Positions 19,880 to 32,580 of a stretch of DNA of 64,000 nucleotides are shown one piece after another; position 1 is the first letter of the stretch, and every line of letters begins with the position of its first letter. The translations under genes and the position numbers were made by a program. The notes under the pieces were generated by a model, which did no database searches, was not told where the DNA came from, and saw only the letters and a list, made by a program, of their open reading frames with translations. Origin of the DNA: Phytophthora hibernalis (taxonomy: Eukaryota > Oomycota > Peronosporomycetes > Peronosporales > Peronosporaceae); assembly GCA_012656075.1 (NCBI GenBank), contig JAAKBF010000171.1, positions 124,001 to 188,000 on the forward strand. Direction: 5' to 3'.

Positions 19880-21502
19880 ATCACCACGGCAAGTGCGTCG
19901 AGCTGCTGGATAATCAAGGAGGCTAAGCCTGTGGCTCGGGAGCTTTGTGTTCTCTTCTTGAGACGGAGAAACTGGGTGCTGCGAGTTGTTCTTGGACTCT
20001 CCTACTTGTGTACCTTTGTTCACGTTGAGTCCCGCTAGCGAGTGCATCTGGCTACGCACTGAAGCAGGCGACCCAGACGGATGAAGATATCAGCGTATGC
20101 GCAGGCGGTATTTTGCTTTTGTGAGGATCCTTCTCGAACAAAAGGCGTGTTGTTTTACGGTGGAAATGGGACTCGTTCGATTTCTCTATTTGCTTTGCCA
20201 TGGTGGTTGGCGACGAAGATTTGCTCGTGTATTGTACCGTTATGTTTGGGTTGCTATGCCGGGTCGTATCAGTGTTTCAGCAGCGTTACAGCGGCTGGTT
20301 CTGGAGACTTTACGCTTTGTTTACTTCTCTCGCCATCGATGGATATATATCGCGAGCCCTCTGGTTGCGCTTACTTCTTCAACTTCGAAGGACTACAATT
20401 CGTTGTCTACAAGGTACTTCGTATTAAGGAAGAAAGCTGAAGGTTCTCGCTAGCACGCCAACGCCAACTATCTTGCGCATCGGTACTCTCACCTCATCGC
20501 GGTGGATCGAGTTTGGAGTGTCCTGTTGATTTAATCTCTTAAAATAGTAGGCAATTCTTGTGTAGCAGTATCGAGCGCGTTTCTGGCTATGGGCTGGATG
20601 AAGACGTTGCTGGACACGGACGGAATTTGCTGATCTTGAAATCGTGGCAGGAGTTGCTGGAACCAAGTTAGCATGTGACTGAAGCGTCAATACCGTGCTA
20701 GCTACCGCGCGAGATTTGGCTTCGCGTGGATATGGACGTTTTCACTGTTAGGGCATGGCTGAGCAAGTGCAAGCGCAGCATACATACGAAAACGTAGCCA
20801 AGAGACGCTATGATCGCACGAATCGAGAGTGGGAGGTTACGTTTCGCGTTTGGGAGCTCAGGCAACGATGTCCGCTGCACGGGAGGACGGTTGAGGCACT
20901 GTGTGTCCACCTATGTTGGTCACCTTGCATAGTATTGATGTTTGGCGCGCAGAGGAAGAGTGGACGAGTGAGCGAGGGACATCTTTCCCACAAATGCAAA
21001 TCCGAGTTGATATACGACAAGGTGGACGATTGATTTTATTACATGTGACAAATCAGCGCAGATGTGGACTGTTTGTATTTACTTGAAGCTAACGCTAACA
21101 CACGAATGACTTGTTCGCGCGGTGCGATGGAATACAGGAACTGCGAGACTCGTCGGTTGGTGTGGTGAAATTGATATCGTCCATCTTTGACGAAGGGCAA
21201 GTATGAAATTTCGTAAACAGGACGTATAATAACTGTTGTCACGACAGCAGCAACTAACATTAATCACGAGGTGAAAATGCGAGGTACTGTTTTGCACACG
21301 GCCAAAGCGGTATCTATCAGGATGTTCCGGTACAATAACTCTGCTGCCTTCTCTGGTAGAATTGCGGTGCGCTGCGGTTATCAAATATAATGGGTACGGC
21401 GGGGGATATGCATATTTTGAAGAGGATCAACGCAAAAGCAAACCCAGACCCAAGCAATCGATGAATCCCAACTTGAGCCTACTGTCAACTATTCCGAGTC
21501 AG
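19880..21502 (-). repeat. Right arm of a giant inverted repeat
   Basis: This 1,623-bp arm mirrors 17614-19232. On the plus strand it opens a 92-codon frame at 20755 whose first 40 residues (ENVAKRRYDRTNREWEV) faintly recall the C-terminal linker of Ty3/Gypsy integrases. The resemblance is too weak to name an element. Confidence 0.93.
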
Positions 21503-22244
21503 GGACTGTTGACGCCAAGGCATAGTTGTGCATCAAGCATGGGTTAGACCGCGTGAGTGGTGCTAGTTCTTTTTCTGCTGACTGTATTGTTATTAAAACT
21601 TGTGTGTCAGTTGTTCGGACATGGACATTTTAGAAGGACAGATCTACGAGAGAGGAGACAACTTTCCCGCTCGTCATGTGTTGGGCATTGAGTAGCAGCA
21701 TGGCAAATCCGGAACGACGTCCTACGATGGTGGACGCTTGATTTAATTACAGGTTCGCATCGATTGATAACGACAAGCGTAGACCGAAGATTACTAGTTT
21801 ACTAGGCAATGCTGCCAGTATGGCATGGTAAACGTCCTCTGCGTAGACAGCTAAGCCGATAACATACATGATGTCACATCCAAAATCCACGTCTACAGTA
21901 GACGCAACTAAACGACGGACAAGCAAACAGGTCACGACAAACCAACTGAGATAAAGTAGTTATGACTAATCTTTAAAACCTTGCACTCTTTTCAAATCAA
22001 ACTTCCTGATTCGATAAAATGTATTCGCATTTTGCTGCCAGACGGGTTTTCACCACAGACTCCTCAGAAAACATTATGGCATCCATCCGAGTCTAAAAAC
22101 ATGCCCGCCTTCCTAGATTTTAAACCAGAATATTGTGCTGCACAGTGGCCCCGCTAGAACCACACACCACAGAACTCCACCAGTCTTTGTTTTTACTCGA
22201 ACCAATGCAGTAATACATCGTCGGATCCGAACGGGGTTGGTTGT
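21503..22244. other. Intergenic, nothing recognised
   Basis: Moderately AT-rich sequence with only short open frames. I see no RNA gene, repeat or transposon end in it. It separates the large inverted repeat from the 3' end of the minus-strand unknown gene. Confidence 0.5.
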
Positions 22245-24797
22245 TCAGTGTTTCAAATAGCTCAAATGAAAATTTCCAAGCTCTTCCCACGGCCCAGTCC
22301 GACCAAGAGTATTCCAATCACGGTGACTCTCTTCCAACTTCCTCGTATGTGCTTTCGCCACAGCCTCGCGCTTTTCTTCCAGTGACATCTCCCTGAACAC
22401 AGAAGCCTCCTCTGATGTGAACGAAGCTGTTGCCCGAGTCACCAACACGTCGCCACTAACGCACAGGAGGCGACTACCGTCACACTCGAAGCACATACGC
22501 AAGCTGTATGAAAGACTGTCGTCTCGCACGGACCACTCAAAGGTTTGAAGGTGAGCTATTAGTTTGTCCAATTGCCCCACCGGTATCTCACCCACGTAAT
22601 CCCCGTGTGTACCAGCGTCAATGCTTGACGCTATTCCGTTCGGCATCTGTGAGAACACGCGATCTTTGCCGTCCAACACCACGCACATGCAATCTAACGG
22701 ACCTGCCACTCCCTGAGTCGAACGAATGTACAGCGTGCGCGTTTGCACGTTCAGCGCAATTTCAAGTCGCACGATTTGCGATATAACCTGGAATACGGTG
22801 AGTAAGGAGACCCCGCCACCAGTAACATCATTCGTATCACTATTACTGTACCCGCTATCTCGACTCTTTACCGCTTGCTCGCTGAACTCCCATGAGGCGT
22901 CATTCACGTCCAGAAGCCATTCCCGTTCCAGTCTCTCTCGATGGAGTTTCCTGCTGGATGTGCCCGATCGAAACGTAATCCGAGACCGTGAGTCGTTATC
23001 TGCGTCGTCTCAGATGTTGATTCGTTGATGTACACTTCTCGCATCTGCGCCACAAATGCTGGCCAACCTGGAAAGCGATCGCTGCCGTTCAGGATCGCGC
23101 GCACTTGTGGACGATGCGCGTGGAAATGTTTGATGGAGTAAACGGCAGCAACAATTTCATCAGCGACATTATCCAAACTCTGCAGCTCTGTGTGCGCAAA
23201 AACTTGCGAGCTCACTTGTTCATGTAGCCCCCGGACGAAAACCACGAAGCACTCATGCAGTGCGTGCTTGTCTAGGACCGACCCGGCATACTGGCGAAAG
23301 AACGTACGTAGCCATGTTCGTGTACCTGTCGAGAAAACACATTGCGTTGCTTGTGTAAGCACGCTTAGTAGGGCCTCTAACTGGGTTGGAATCTGGTCTC
23401 TACCATTTTCACCTTTGGCTTGATCTAACTCGTACGACACGGTCGGTTCATCATTGTTGCCCACTTGGTCAAACAGGAGTCTTGTAAAGCAATTGAGCCC
23501 TCCATCGTTACCACATCTGTCTGCAAACGATTCCTGCAGTTTCAAATGAAAGACCTGCAGAAGCTCCTCGACAAAAGGAGCATACGCTCTCAGGGGTACC
23601 CAGCAGACGAACGAGTACACCAGCGCTAAATTCCTTGACATAGACAAAGTTGAAGGGTCCATGCTTTCGCATCCAATGCTTTCCTCAAACAGTTCGGGTG
23701 AGTTCTCACGGCGTGGCGAATGACCTGTTGTCTGCTGAAGCTTCCGCGAAGAATATCTCTCGCGGCATGTAGTCTCCGATCTTGCAGCCATCGACGAGTT
23801 CAAATGTGTACCAGGCGGACGTGAGTGAAAGTTGCTGATAGAATCATAATTAGTAGACCCAGCAACGTCATCTTTTGGAACTGTCCAATTCGCACGCGAA
23901 GATTTCTTTGCAGCCGGTTCAGGTGGCGCGCGGCGGTAAGATATCAGAGCGAACCTCGGTGAAGTTATGACGTGCAACACGTGATAAAGCTGCGTGTTCG
24001 CGCAATGACTTGTGGAAGCTACCAAGTTGTCATCTCGATCGACAGCACAGCGCTCAAGGATGTAGGCCTTGAGAACGTGTTTCATAGATCTCTGGGCTTT
24101 GTTAGTACCGCTTTCCCAGCCGTAGTACCAGAGCGAGGACGGTTTGTTGTTCAAATGGAAAACGAGTGGTTTCTGCATGTCTGAATCTCTGCTGCATGTG
24201 TCAGTGGTAAGTCCCGATTGCCGGTCAAGTGTGGCAGCCACCCACTGTCCGTCCAAATTTGCCTCGGACTGTGTGCCAAAATCGATTTCTGCAGCCTTCA
24301 TGAACTCTCCGGGCCGAACGCTATCGTCGTCCGCAGCTTCAAAACGAGCGAAAACGGCTAAGGCCTGGCTGAGTGGCTCATCTGTCAGTCTGGCGCCTGG
24401 TTGCCGGGGCCTCAGCCCCACACTCACACTCAGCGATGTGCCGCAGTAGCCGCGGTCGATGTGCTCGGGGCAGCAGTGTGGGAAGCAGCTGCCAGAGGAC
24501 GATGAAGTGTCAGCTTCATCATAAACTACAAAGTGAATAGTACTTCGAACTTGTTGTACCGGAGGATCTTGAGGCCTTTAGTGCGGTTGCTCCTGCGGAA
24601 AGTGCAGGAGTTTAGTGTGTGAAGTGCAGGAGTTTAATGTGTGAAGTGCACGACAGCATTTCAACACTGCTGTAACGATGGTGGTGGACCTACCTCTTGT
24701 ACTGCGAGTGAAAGAGCTGCTGATGTTGGGTGCAGTGGTGGTGAAAGAAGGAGGCGGTCGCCACCCCCAGAGACGGAGGCGGGGGCGCCGTGGACAT
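22245..24797 (-). CDS. Unknown Cys/His-rich protein, paralogue A (three exons)
   Basis: Exon 1 is 24694-24797, exon 2 24560-24592, exon 3 24488 to 22245. Intron 1 (24593-24693) has GTAGGT/CAG ends, and intron 2 (24489-24559) has GTACAA/CAG ends. The head is Cys/His-rich: CTQHQQLFH, then KGLKILR, then CFPHCCPEHIDR, which could bind metal. Next come a conserved WYYGWESGTNKAQ block, a variable Ser-rich linker, a helical part (SRNLALVYSFVCWVPL...), and a C-terminal domain with VLDGKDRVF and SFTSEEASVF. About 790 residues in total. A one-base slip in the C-run (plus strand) at 22922-22924 splits the last 220 residues off. It is paralogous to 27573-30120 along its whole length. I do not recognise the family; a role cannot be assigned. 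Confidence 0.7.
24598..24650 (+). repeat. 22-bp tandem repeat inside intron 1 of paralogue A
   Basis: GAAGTGCAGGAGTTTAGTGT-type units occur about 2.4 times in a row (24598-24620, 24621-24642, 24643-24650), differing by one or two bases. They lie next to the 3' splice site of the intron, so unit number would alter intron length only. Confidence 0.8.
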
Positions 24798-27572
24798 TAA
24801 TTCGCTTGTCTTCGGTCCTTTTATGGTTTGGGTATCCACCCCATTTTATGAAACTAACCCATATTGGCCATGACAAACAGACAGGAAAAAGGTGTTTCTC
24901 CAGCGGGTCTGACTGAGCGCTTGTTTCGTGCTGTACACGTACACGACACAGGACGAGATTAGCGTTGTGTTCTGTTTGTACTGCGTACTTCCCTGCGTTA
25001 TGGCCAAGAAGAGAGTTCTGCTGGTGCTGTGTTTGTTGTTTATTACGAATATACCAAATGGCGAGTAGCCTATTAAGGAATCTCATCGAATTCATGGGTC
25101 ATGCATGCTACGAATTGTTTACGCTGGTGATAATATGTTGCCTGGTCGGCACCGGAGAGCAAGCAGTTGGATCAATTGGAGAACTCTTCGTAGGAGATTT
25201 ATGGAGAAGGTGGGCGCCGTCAAACGCAAAACCAAGAGCAGGAAGTCTGTTGTTGCCACAGTAACTGGTACTACAGTACTCGGCTTCAGCTTTTGATTTC
25301 CCCAGCCTGCTACCTTGAGTCGGGTACATCGGAGCATATATCATGCTGAGTGTTCTTCGCCGGTTATGATGAAAGCTGGAGTGATATCCATGGCAGATTA
25401 CACGTTCATCACCAGAGCTGTATTCTCCAGCGTGGACCAAGGACTATTGATGACGTGTCAATTGCACCGTCAATTGTGAGTGAGGGAAGTCAGAGAAAGG
25501 ATCAACGTAGGTAACACTTATAGCGACGACTGGAGCACAATGCATGCAGAGGCGAAGCACATTTGCGTACTGAAGTCGGCACCTGAGGTAATGTGCTGTG
25601 ATCAAGCAATACACTTGGATAAAGTTCCAGCAGTACTCTACGTTTATTTTTCCTTCGATGCTTATAACCAGAGAAATACGATGAACGCCAACTTCCGTTT
25701 GTTAAGCCAGCCATTGAATACTTCAGTACTCAATAAAATGCTTTTCAGGGTTGTCTGCATGACTACACGGTGTAGTCTACACCTCCATCGCCATAAAATA
25801 TCCTCGAAAAGGTCGTCTAACGAGCCAAGTGGTGAAATGGAACAGTGCACTTAATTGGTGAGAGTCATAACTACAACGATTGCATCGTGCACCGGTACAT
25901 GTACAGCATTCACATCCCTTCTGCTTTGCATGGGCCCACCTCGAAAGTCAAATCGAATCGTGTTGCCTTTAAAGTTGAAGTAAGAATCTTTCATGTTAGG
26001 ACCTTCAGCCGCGTGTTAAGTGTCGAAAAGACAGCAAACCATCGAACCATGCTCCACGTAGCCATTTCTATTCACAGTAGAATATTTGAAGCTTATAGCT
26101 TCATCAGCCCGTGGCATCTACAACCTCGGCCAAGTTACCAACATGCTCAAAAACCCGATTGCATCTTCACTTTCAGCGTTGTCCAATTTCATAATCGACA
26201 GTTTTTCATTGTCCCAACTTCACAATCATTTCAACTTCGTTGGATCGGGCCATTGAATACGGCTGTGCACGAGTACACAGTGAGTTACTTCAAGTAATAC
26301 ATTGATGTCACTTAATTAACTACATGTATAATAGCTATCGATGTCCATACCAAAAGTGACGAGAAGTCCGTCATATTGCTGCAAGAAATTCCAGTCGATC
26401 TCTATATCGCTGCCAGCGCATTGCCATTCATCGCTCTCGTCGTGAAATCCAAAGACATAGTACTACTGTCTAAGCACACGAACAATATTTAACTCGGCCT
26501 TGTGTGCAGGTCAAGTCTCAACGATGGGCTCGCGAGCTACGTCTTCGTTCTTAACCAAACTTAAAAGTGCCATATCATTTCTCCTAACAGAAAACGCTTA
26601 CTCCCATTCGTTCCAGCGACTTTAAATTTGCGTGCGCAGTTCTGTAAATCTGCCCTTAAACCGCGCCGAAGACCCAATGCTATCAATTTCTAATAGTCGT
26701 GCGTGTCGCCGTGAAGTGACGGTGTGAGCAGCTTTTAAAGCTCACATGTCTCGATGGCAACGACGTCAGAATATCTGCACTGTCCGAATTCTGCGTCCGC
26801 ACGTTTGGTACAGTACCTAGCGTGAGGGCACGGATAATGTAGCCATAACCAGCAAGGTGGACAAAGCTCTCAGCTTAATCGACGCGACAACATCTTACGT
26901 CGATACAGTCGTCTTGCAAAAGCTCCGCTCTGGTAGGTTTACTCCCGTGCCGTATCATTGCTCGGGTCTCGTTCGATACTTTATGCAGCAAGATCCTACA
27001 CAAATAGATGGTCAATTTTTCCCGAAACCAGTGACGCCTCGCACGAGCACCGAAAAAGTGTCAACCGAGGGGGTTCATTCAATTATACGAAACAACCTCT
27101 CAAACAACCTCTCAGCGAGTGTTGCACGCCCCCCAGGCGAGGACCTCGCAGGTAAGCTTACATGTCGTAGCTTGCAACAACTCGCCGTTCCAGAGCGTCA
27201 TTCATTAGAGTGGGTGAGTGATCTCCCCATAATTACCAGTCTGTCCACAAGGCAGACAAAAATAGAAACGCTCACTCACTTTATGTGACACGTCCACGCA
27301 ATTCCTCACCCGCGGTGACTGCTAACCATAGTACACACTGCGAGCGCCTTAACCCAGCCTTGCTTCCAGTACGTGCCAAAGTTGTGCCGACTGTACAAGA
27401 TACCGTACTTCAAGTACCTCGGCGTCTCTTTTCTGAACTGTCTCCTTCCAAATTGTGTGTGGTCTCAAAGTCGTCCACGTCGATAGATCGCCTCTTTGCG
27501 CAACTAGTCACGCAAGCGACAACCTCAAGGGACCCTCCGCCCTCAGTACCAGAGAGACGCCGAGAGGACGAC
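24798..27572. other. 2.8-kb shared upstream region of the paralogue pair
   Basis: This lies between two divergent gene starts. Open frames up to 150 codons exist (for example 25845-26297 and 26857-27288), but codon use is unconvincing and no motif is recognisable. The upstream promoters of both paralogues must be here. No RNA gene or transposon end seen. Confidence 0.5.
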
Positions 27573-30120
27573 ATGTTGTCGCCATCGCCGCCGCTGCAGG
27601 TGGCCGCCGGCAGCTTCTTCCGCCTCGAGTGCGACCACGAGCAGCTCTTCGCCGCCGAGTACAAGCGGTGCGTCCTCTGTAATCGCGAGTGGGTGTCCAG
27701 CTCACGCGCTTTTATTATATTTTATTTCACATTCTTTTATTTTTCCAAATAAGAAATTGTGTATTTGTACACAGACCCTAACCATATAACGTGTTTTTCC
27801 CACTATGAATGACCACTTCAACTTGTAGGAGCAACAGGACCAAGGGCCTGAAGATTCTGCGGTGCTTCCCGCACTGCTGTCCAGAGCATATTGACCGCAG
27901 CTATTGCGGATCCTCATTGAGTGTGAGCATTCGACTAGCAGAACGTCCCGCGGGAAGTGAACCCCAGCCTAGTGAAGTTTTGTCGGTATTCGCTCGCTTC
28001 GAAGCTGTGAGCGACGTGAGTCTCCGGGAGGGCGAATGCGTCGAGGTGGACAAAATCCAGCGAGCGGTGCAGACGGAGTCCAACTTGGATGGACAGTGGA
28101 TCGCCGGTGTCCTGGATCGTCCATCTGGGATGGTCGCTGCCATTCGGATACCGGACACTGCACCGGACGAGGAACGGCCACTGGTCTTCCACCTCAACAG
28201 CAAAGCGTTCGCGAGGTGGTACTACGACTGGGAGAGCGGCGCCAACAAGGCGCAGAGACTCATGAAACACTCGCTCAAGGCCTACGTGGTGGAGCAGGTG
28301 GCGGTGGACATGGACGACAACTTCACCACGATCTCCAGTCGTGAGGCTTTTACTCACTTGTATCGGGTGCTGCATGTGGTGGCCTCCCCGAGTTTACAGT
28401 CATCTCGTACCGTCGAGCACCTCTGGATCAGCTGCAAGCTGCACAAGCAGCACACGCCCATCAAATGGCAAACGCGCAGATTCCGCAGCAAGTCCGAGCT
28501 GTACAGCATACCAGTTCGCTGACACCTGGAGGTGGCCCCCTAGGTCTACCAATGGGTCTAACCACCGTCGTGGGGTGCATCTGCCGACGCACAGTGCTAG
28601 CGTGATGCCAATCGCTCGTGCACGTGGTGTTGCGGGGAGGAACGGAAAACCTTCGTCACGAAGAATGGAGGTGTATGAAGCAGATGTGAAACGAAGACGC
28701 CAGTCTTCTGCACACTCCAGTGAGGAAGGAATAGTTCACCCCTAGACGACAAGCTGTTCTGGGAACACTCGAATGCTGCAGCTGTGGCCTTGTCTAAAAA
28801 TTTGGCGTTGATCCACGCGTTCACCTGCTGGGCACCATTGGGAAATTACGCACCGTTCGTTGATGAGCTTGCGCACTTGGTTGAGCAGAAGCTGACCGAT
28901 CCGCTGTCAACGGACTCAAAGCAAACAAACAGAATGAATTGTTTCTCACGATTGCTGCTCCAACATGCTCGGGCGGAAGAGCAGTTTCGAGCTGATATTG
29001 GTGAAAGTATGATTCCGGTCGAGTTGGAGACGTTGTTGCGTGTGGCTTCCCAGGCTGGGCTATGGTTGTTCTCCGGTGAGACCCGTCGTTGGGTTCGCTC
29101 ATTTTTCCGGCAGAACGCCACATTTGTCTTAGACAAGACAGCCATGCGCTCATGCTTCCTTCAGTTCTTACGTGAGCTCGAGAGGCACCTAAATGCTGAA
29201 GTGTTTGCGGCTACGTCGATGAGCAACTTGTCCAATGTAGCTGAAGAAGTCATTGCAGCAGTGTACTCACACGAATGTTTCCATGACCGTCGACCTCTTG
29301 TACGGGAAATATTGAGTGGGCAAAGCTTCTCTGGGTGGAACTTCTTCGTTGCGCAAATGCGTGACACATACATCAATGCCACTTCACTTTCGATTCCAGA
29401 GAGGAACGCTACTTTCACGACGGCATCTCCTCCGCATAATGCTGTCGAGGGCTTGTGGAATGGTGAATGGGCCTTGGACATGCAAGATGCCCAATGGGAT
29501 ATTAACGAGGTGACCCCTACTACAGGCCGTAAAAGTAAAGCAGGCCCCAGTCTGCCGGATGTATCGCTGTTTTCTCTGGTTGAGTTTATTTCGCAGATTG
29601 TGCGATTCGAGATTGCAATTGACGTACGGGAAAGATCGCTTCGGGTTCGGTCGTCGCAAGGTATGGCTGGACGCCTGGATTGCATGCGTGTCGTGCTGGA
29701 CGGAAAGGACCGTGTCTTTCGAACATCTCCTAATGGGGTCTCTTCGTTCGGGGAGATGGCGCTATTGGAGATTATGTCGGTGAAATGCGCGTTGAGGAGC
29801 CAGGGCATCTCGTCATCTTCTTTGAGTTTTTCAACTGGTCTTTCGAGGAAGCCACACCGTCATACCATGTGCGCACATGCATTGAGTGCCACCGCAATGG
29901 TCGACTGTCTGTCGACGGTGACATTCTGGCAACAACGGGCCCGACTTCATTCACCACGGAGGAAATTCCGTACGTTGGAGAAATGACTCTACGTGCCAAG
30001 CGCAAATCGGTTGAGAAGGCCAGTGCTCGACGATACCATGCCGCCGGTGCACCGAGGGATATCCCTGCTGGTCCGTGGCGTGAATATGGGAGGTTCCGTC
30101 TAGGATATCGCAAGGTGTAA
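27573..30120 (+). CDS. Unknown Cys/His-rich protein, paralogue B (two exons)
   Basis: Exon 1 is 27573-27667 and exon 2 starts at 27829. The intron 27668-27828 has GTGCGT/TAG ends. The protein aligns with paralogue A throughout: CDHEQLFAAEYK, KGLKILRCFPHCCPEHIDR, WYYDWESGANKAQ, SKNLALIHAFTCWAPL, VLDGKDRVF, SFTTEEIPYV. The second intron of paralogue A is absent; KILR joins CFPH directly. Frame breaks lie in short runs: TTT at 28393-28395, GGGG at 28572-28575, CCCC at 28739-28742, GGGG at 29750-29753. In each case one added base restores similarity to the other copy. The gene is thus probably intact, about 800 residues. Function unknown. Confidence 0.7.
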
Positions 30121-30249
30121 GTAAGCGAGACACACTACAGGGCCAGTCCCCAAGTGTGAACAGGGCCACTTGTACTGCACTTTACGAAGTACTGTAAAGG
30201 AATGTTCACGTGTATTTTCCATCTCTATTGTTTTGAAAGCGTATCCGAT

Positions 30250-32387
30250 TCACAAATGTGTATCATCAATAACAAGCCTAATTCTCCTCGTCGTGTCGAT
30301 GTTTCTTGCTCTTCTTGTTTTTCTTGCTCTTTTGTCCTTGCCCGCGGCGCCGGTCCGCAGCGCATCCATAATCATCGCAACATCAGCACTTTTAGCGACC
30401 TCCTCCTTTCGCTGTTCAGCCTCCTCCTCGGTAAGTTGGACTGCTTTACGCTTCTTGGACTTCTTTTCCTTTTTGTCCTTTTTGTGCTTCTTGTGGGGTT
30501 TTGTTTGCTCGTCGGCCTCGTCGTCTTCCACGACATCCTTGAACATATCGGCGATCTTCTGCTGCTTCGTGTAGAGTGCCTCCCACTTCTCGCGACTCTG
30601 CTTGTACTCGAATAGGTGGCATGTGTTCATCACAAGTTGCGAGAAGTGACTTCCACTGAGCTGCGTCTCGACAGCAAGCAACTCATGGACAACCGCCTCC
30701 TTCTTATCCAGTGGCAGGTCCTCGTAGCACTTTATGACCGAGAAAGCGCCGAGACGATCCATGGCCAGCGTACCAAACTTGCCGACAAAACGCTCATACA
30801 GCTCTTGGCGCACCCATGCCGTGCTAGGCTCCTTGGATTCCCAAATGGGCTCCACCACGCAGCGACTGCCTGTTGAGTCCTTGGCAAGAGCCATGAGCTG
30901 TGCAGAGTTGAACGAGAGGATGGCCTTGTATAGCGGAGTCAGGTACTCGCCGGCCTCGAACTGTTGCATCTGGTCAATAATCTTCGCACCCATGACGTTC
31001 AGTTGGATCTTGGCAGACGTAGCTGAGGTTGACAACTGCACACTAAGAAGCGAAGCCACGAAGTTCTTACGAACAGTCTCGGGCTTCTTGCTCTCCTGCT
31101 TCGCCACTGCGTTCACAAGCGCCTCAAAGACTTCTTGCTGGTGAGTCTTAAACTTCACGCACATCTCCACCACGCGCCAAATGACACCAGGTCGGCCCAT
31201 AGTCAGCAACGTCCACAGCGAGGCTTCAAGCTCTTCGAGCACTTCCAGTGCCAGCGCCTCAGTACGCACAAGCTTGACGGCATGCTGCACCACATAATTT
31301 GCGATATTGTGTTGTGCGAGCTGCAACATCTTGTTTCGCACACAACGCTCGAACACCTTGGTGAAAACTTGTCGCTGGCGCTCTCGAACAGAGCCTCCAG
31401 CAAGTGGCTGGTCACCGCGTCGGCAGCCAGGTTAAAGAAGCCGCTTTCACAGGCATCCTCGTCATCCCACTGAAGAATCGTCTCCGCAAGCTTACGCCGG
31501 CTTTTCAACGGTGCCAGCTTGAGCGCAGAAGCGATCAGCGGACCCGAGTTCTGGTCATACAGTAGGTTCTGCAGCTCGTCCGTCTCGCTGTGAATAAGCA
31601 CAGCCAGCAGCTCCTTGAACAGCTTCTCAAACGTGTCGGGGACGTCATACGTGACCTCCGATCCGTCCTTACCCGGACGCGCTTCCGTAAACGTGACAAC
31701 GCGGTGCTTGGCCTTCTTTCCGCGTTTCTCGGGCACTAGTGGCTTGCCAGCCAGCACAGCCAGCACTGATCGCAGCACATGACTGGCACTAACGTCGTTC
31801 ATGAGCGTGATCCACTCGTTCTCCACCTCCTTCACGGTGTTGACAATGACGTCGCTCATGGACGGAATCTCCTTCATGCGGTCGTCCTCGTCGTCCTTCT
31901 CGTCCTCCTGCTCCTCTCCGTCCTGCTCCTTGGCCACAACAGCGCTGGCTCGAGACAGCAGATGCTGCAGCACGTGCGACGAGTAGCGATTGGTCCACAA
32001 GTGGCTCATGTAGCCCGCCATCTTGTGCAGCAGGAAGCGCAGCTGCGCGTCGCTCATCTTGGGCAGGAAGACTTCCAGCAGCTCGCCCGCGTGGCGGTCG
32101 GACGCGGCGCTGGCTGCACGCGGTGCCAGCTCCTCCAGCACGTTCCACAGCAGCAGCTCCACGTCGTCGGCGCTCGAGTCCTCGCCAGGCTGCGTCAGCA
32201 TCTCCGTCACCTCCTTCAGGTATGACAGCGTGTCGGGCTCCAGACGACGCGGACGCACACGTCTGCAGAGAGCGACGGTCAGAAGTTAGAAAAGCTACAT
32301 TGGGTTAGTTGAGAACAGGAGGTTATGCACGCACTCTGGTCGCTGCGGACGCGCGTCCTGCGGCTCGTACTCGTCGTGCTCGGCCAT
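30250..32387 (-). CDS. NOP9: NOP9-like Pumilio-repeat nucleolar protein
   Basis: Exon 1 (32335-32387, start MAEHDEYEPQDARPQRP), a 72-bp intron (32263-32334, GTGCGT/CAG), then a long exon to 30250. Puf-type helical repeats run through the protein (for example FLLHKMAGYMSHLWTNRYSS, FERCVRNKMLQLAQHNIANY, SQLVMNTCHLFEYKQSREKW), with the wide spacing typical of NOP9. The tail is Lys-rich and nuclear-targeting (KKHKKDKKEKKSKKRK). NOP9 binds the pre-rRNA ITS1 region and is needed for 18S rRNA maturation in the nucleolus. One frame slip lies at the A-run 31364-31367 (plus strand). The gene diverges from ISWI. Confidence 0.8.
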
Positions 32388-32580
32388 GATGTCCAGCTGC
32401 ACGTCCGTTGATATACAAGTGACGTCTGCTCCACCAAACGGAATGGCCGCTGTGTACAGTTCATGTTCGAGGGGTGTTTGACACACCATAACGTGTATGT
32501 TTGATGTAACGATCACGTGGTCCACTCCCCTCAAAACTTGGCGCCAAACGTCCGTTTCGATCCACACAAAGTCCTTCAGC
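32388..32580. promoter_or_regulatory. Divergent promoter of NOP9 and ISWI
   Basis: Only 193 bp separate the two start codons, so the two growth-related genes must share this region. It contains GATCACGTGG (a CACGTG E-box palindrome) near 32510 and CCACC-type elements. No clear TATA box. Co-regulation is an inference from spacing. Confidence 0.55.

Noticed and set aside
20755..21033. Possible Ty3/Gypsy integrase C-terminus in the inverted-repeat arms
   Set aside because: Only ENVAKRRYDRTNREWEV is reminiscent of the linker before the integrase tail. No protease, reverse transcriptase, RNase H or long terminal repeat is found nearby, so the likeness is too short to name an element.
25845..26297. 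150-codon open frame between the paralogues
   Set aside because: His/Ser/Phe-rich composition, no recognisable domain and no intron signals. It may be chance or a decayed repeat; not reported as a gene.
22245..30120. Calling both Cys/His-rich paralogues pseudogenes
   Set aside because: Every frame break lies in a short homopolymer, and adding one base restores alignment with the sister gene; the same pattern affects essential genes elsewhere in the window.
31779..32289. Plus-strand open frames antisense to NOP9
   Set aside because: His/Gln/Leu-rich or Ser-rich reading frames created by the GC-rich coding strand of NOP9; no start context or known motif.
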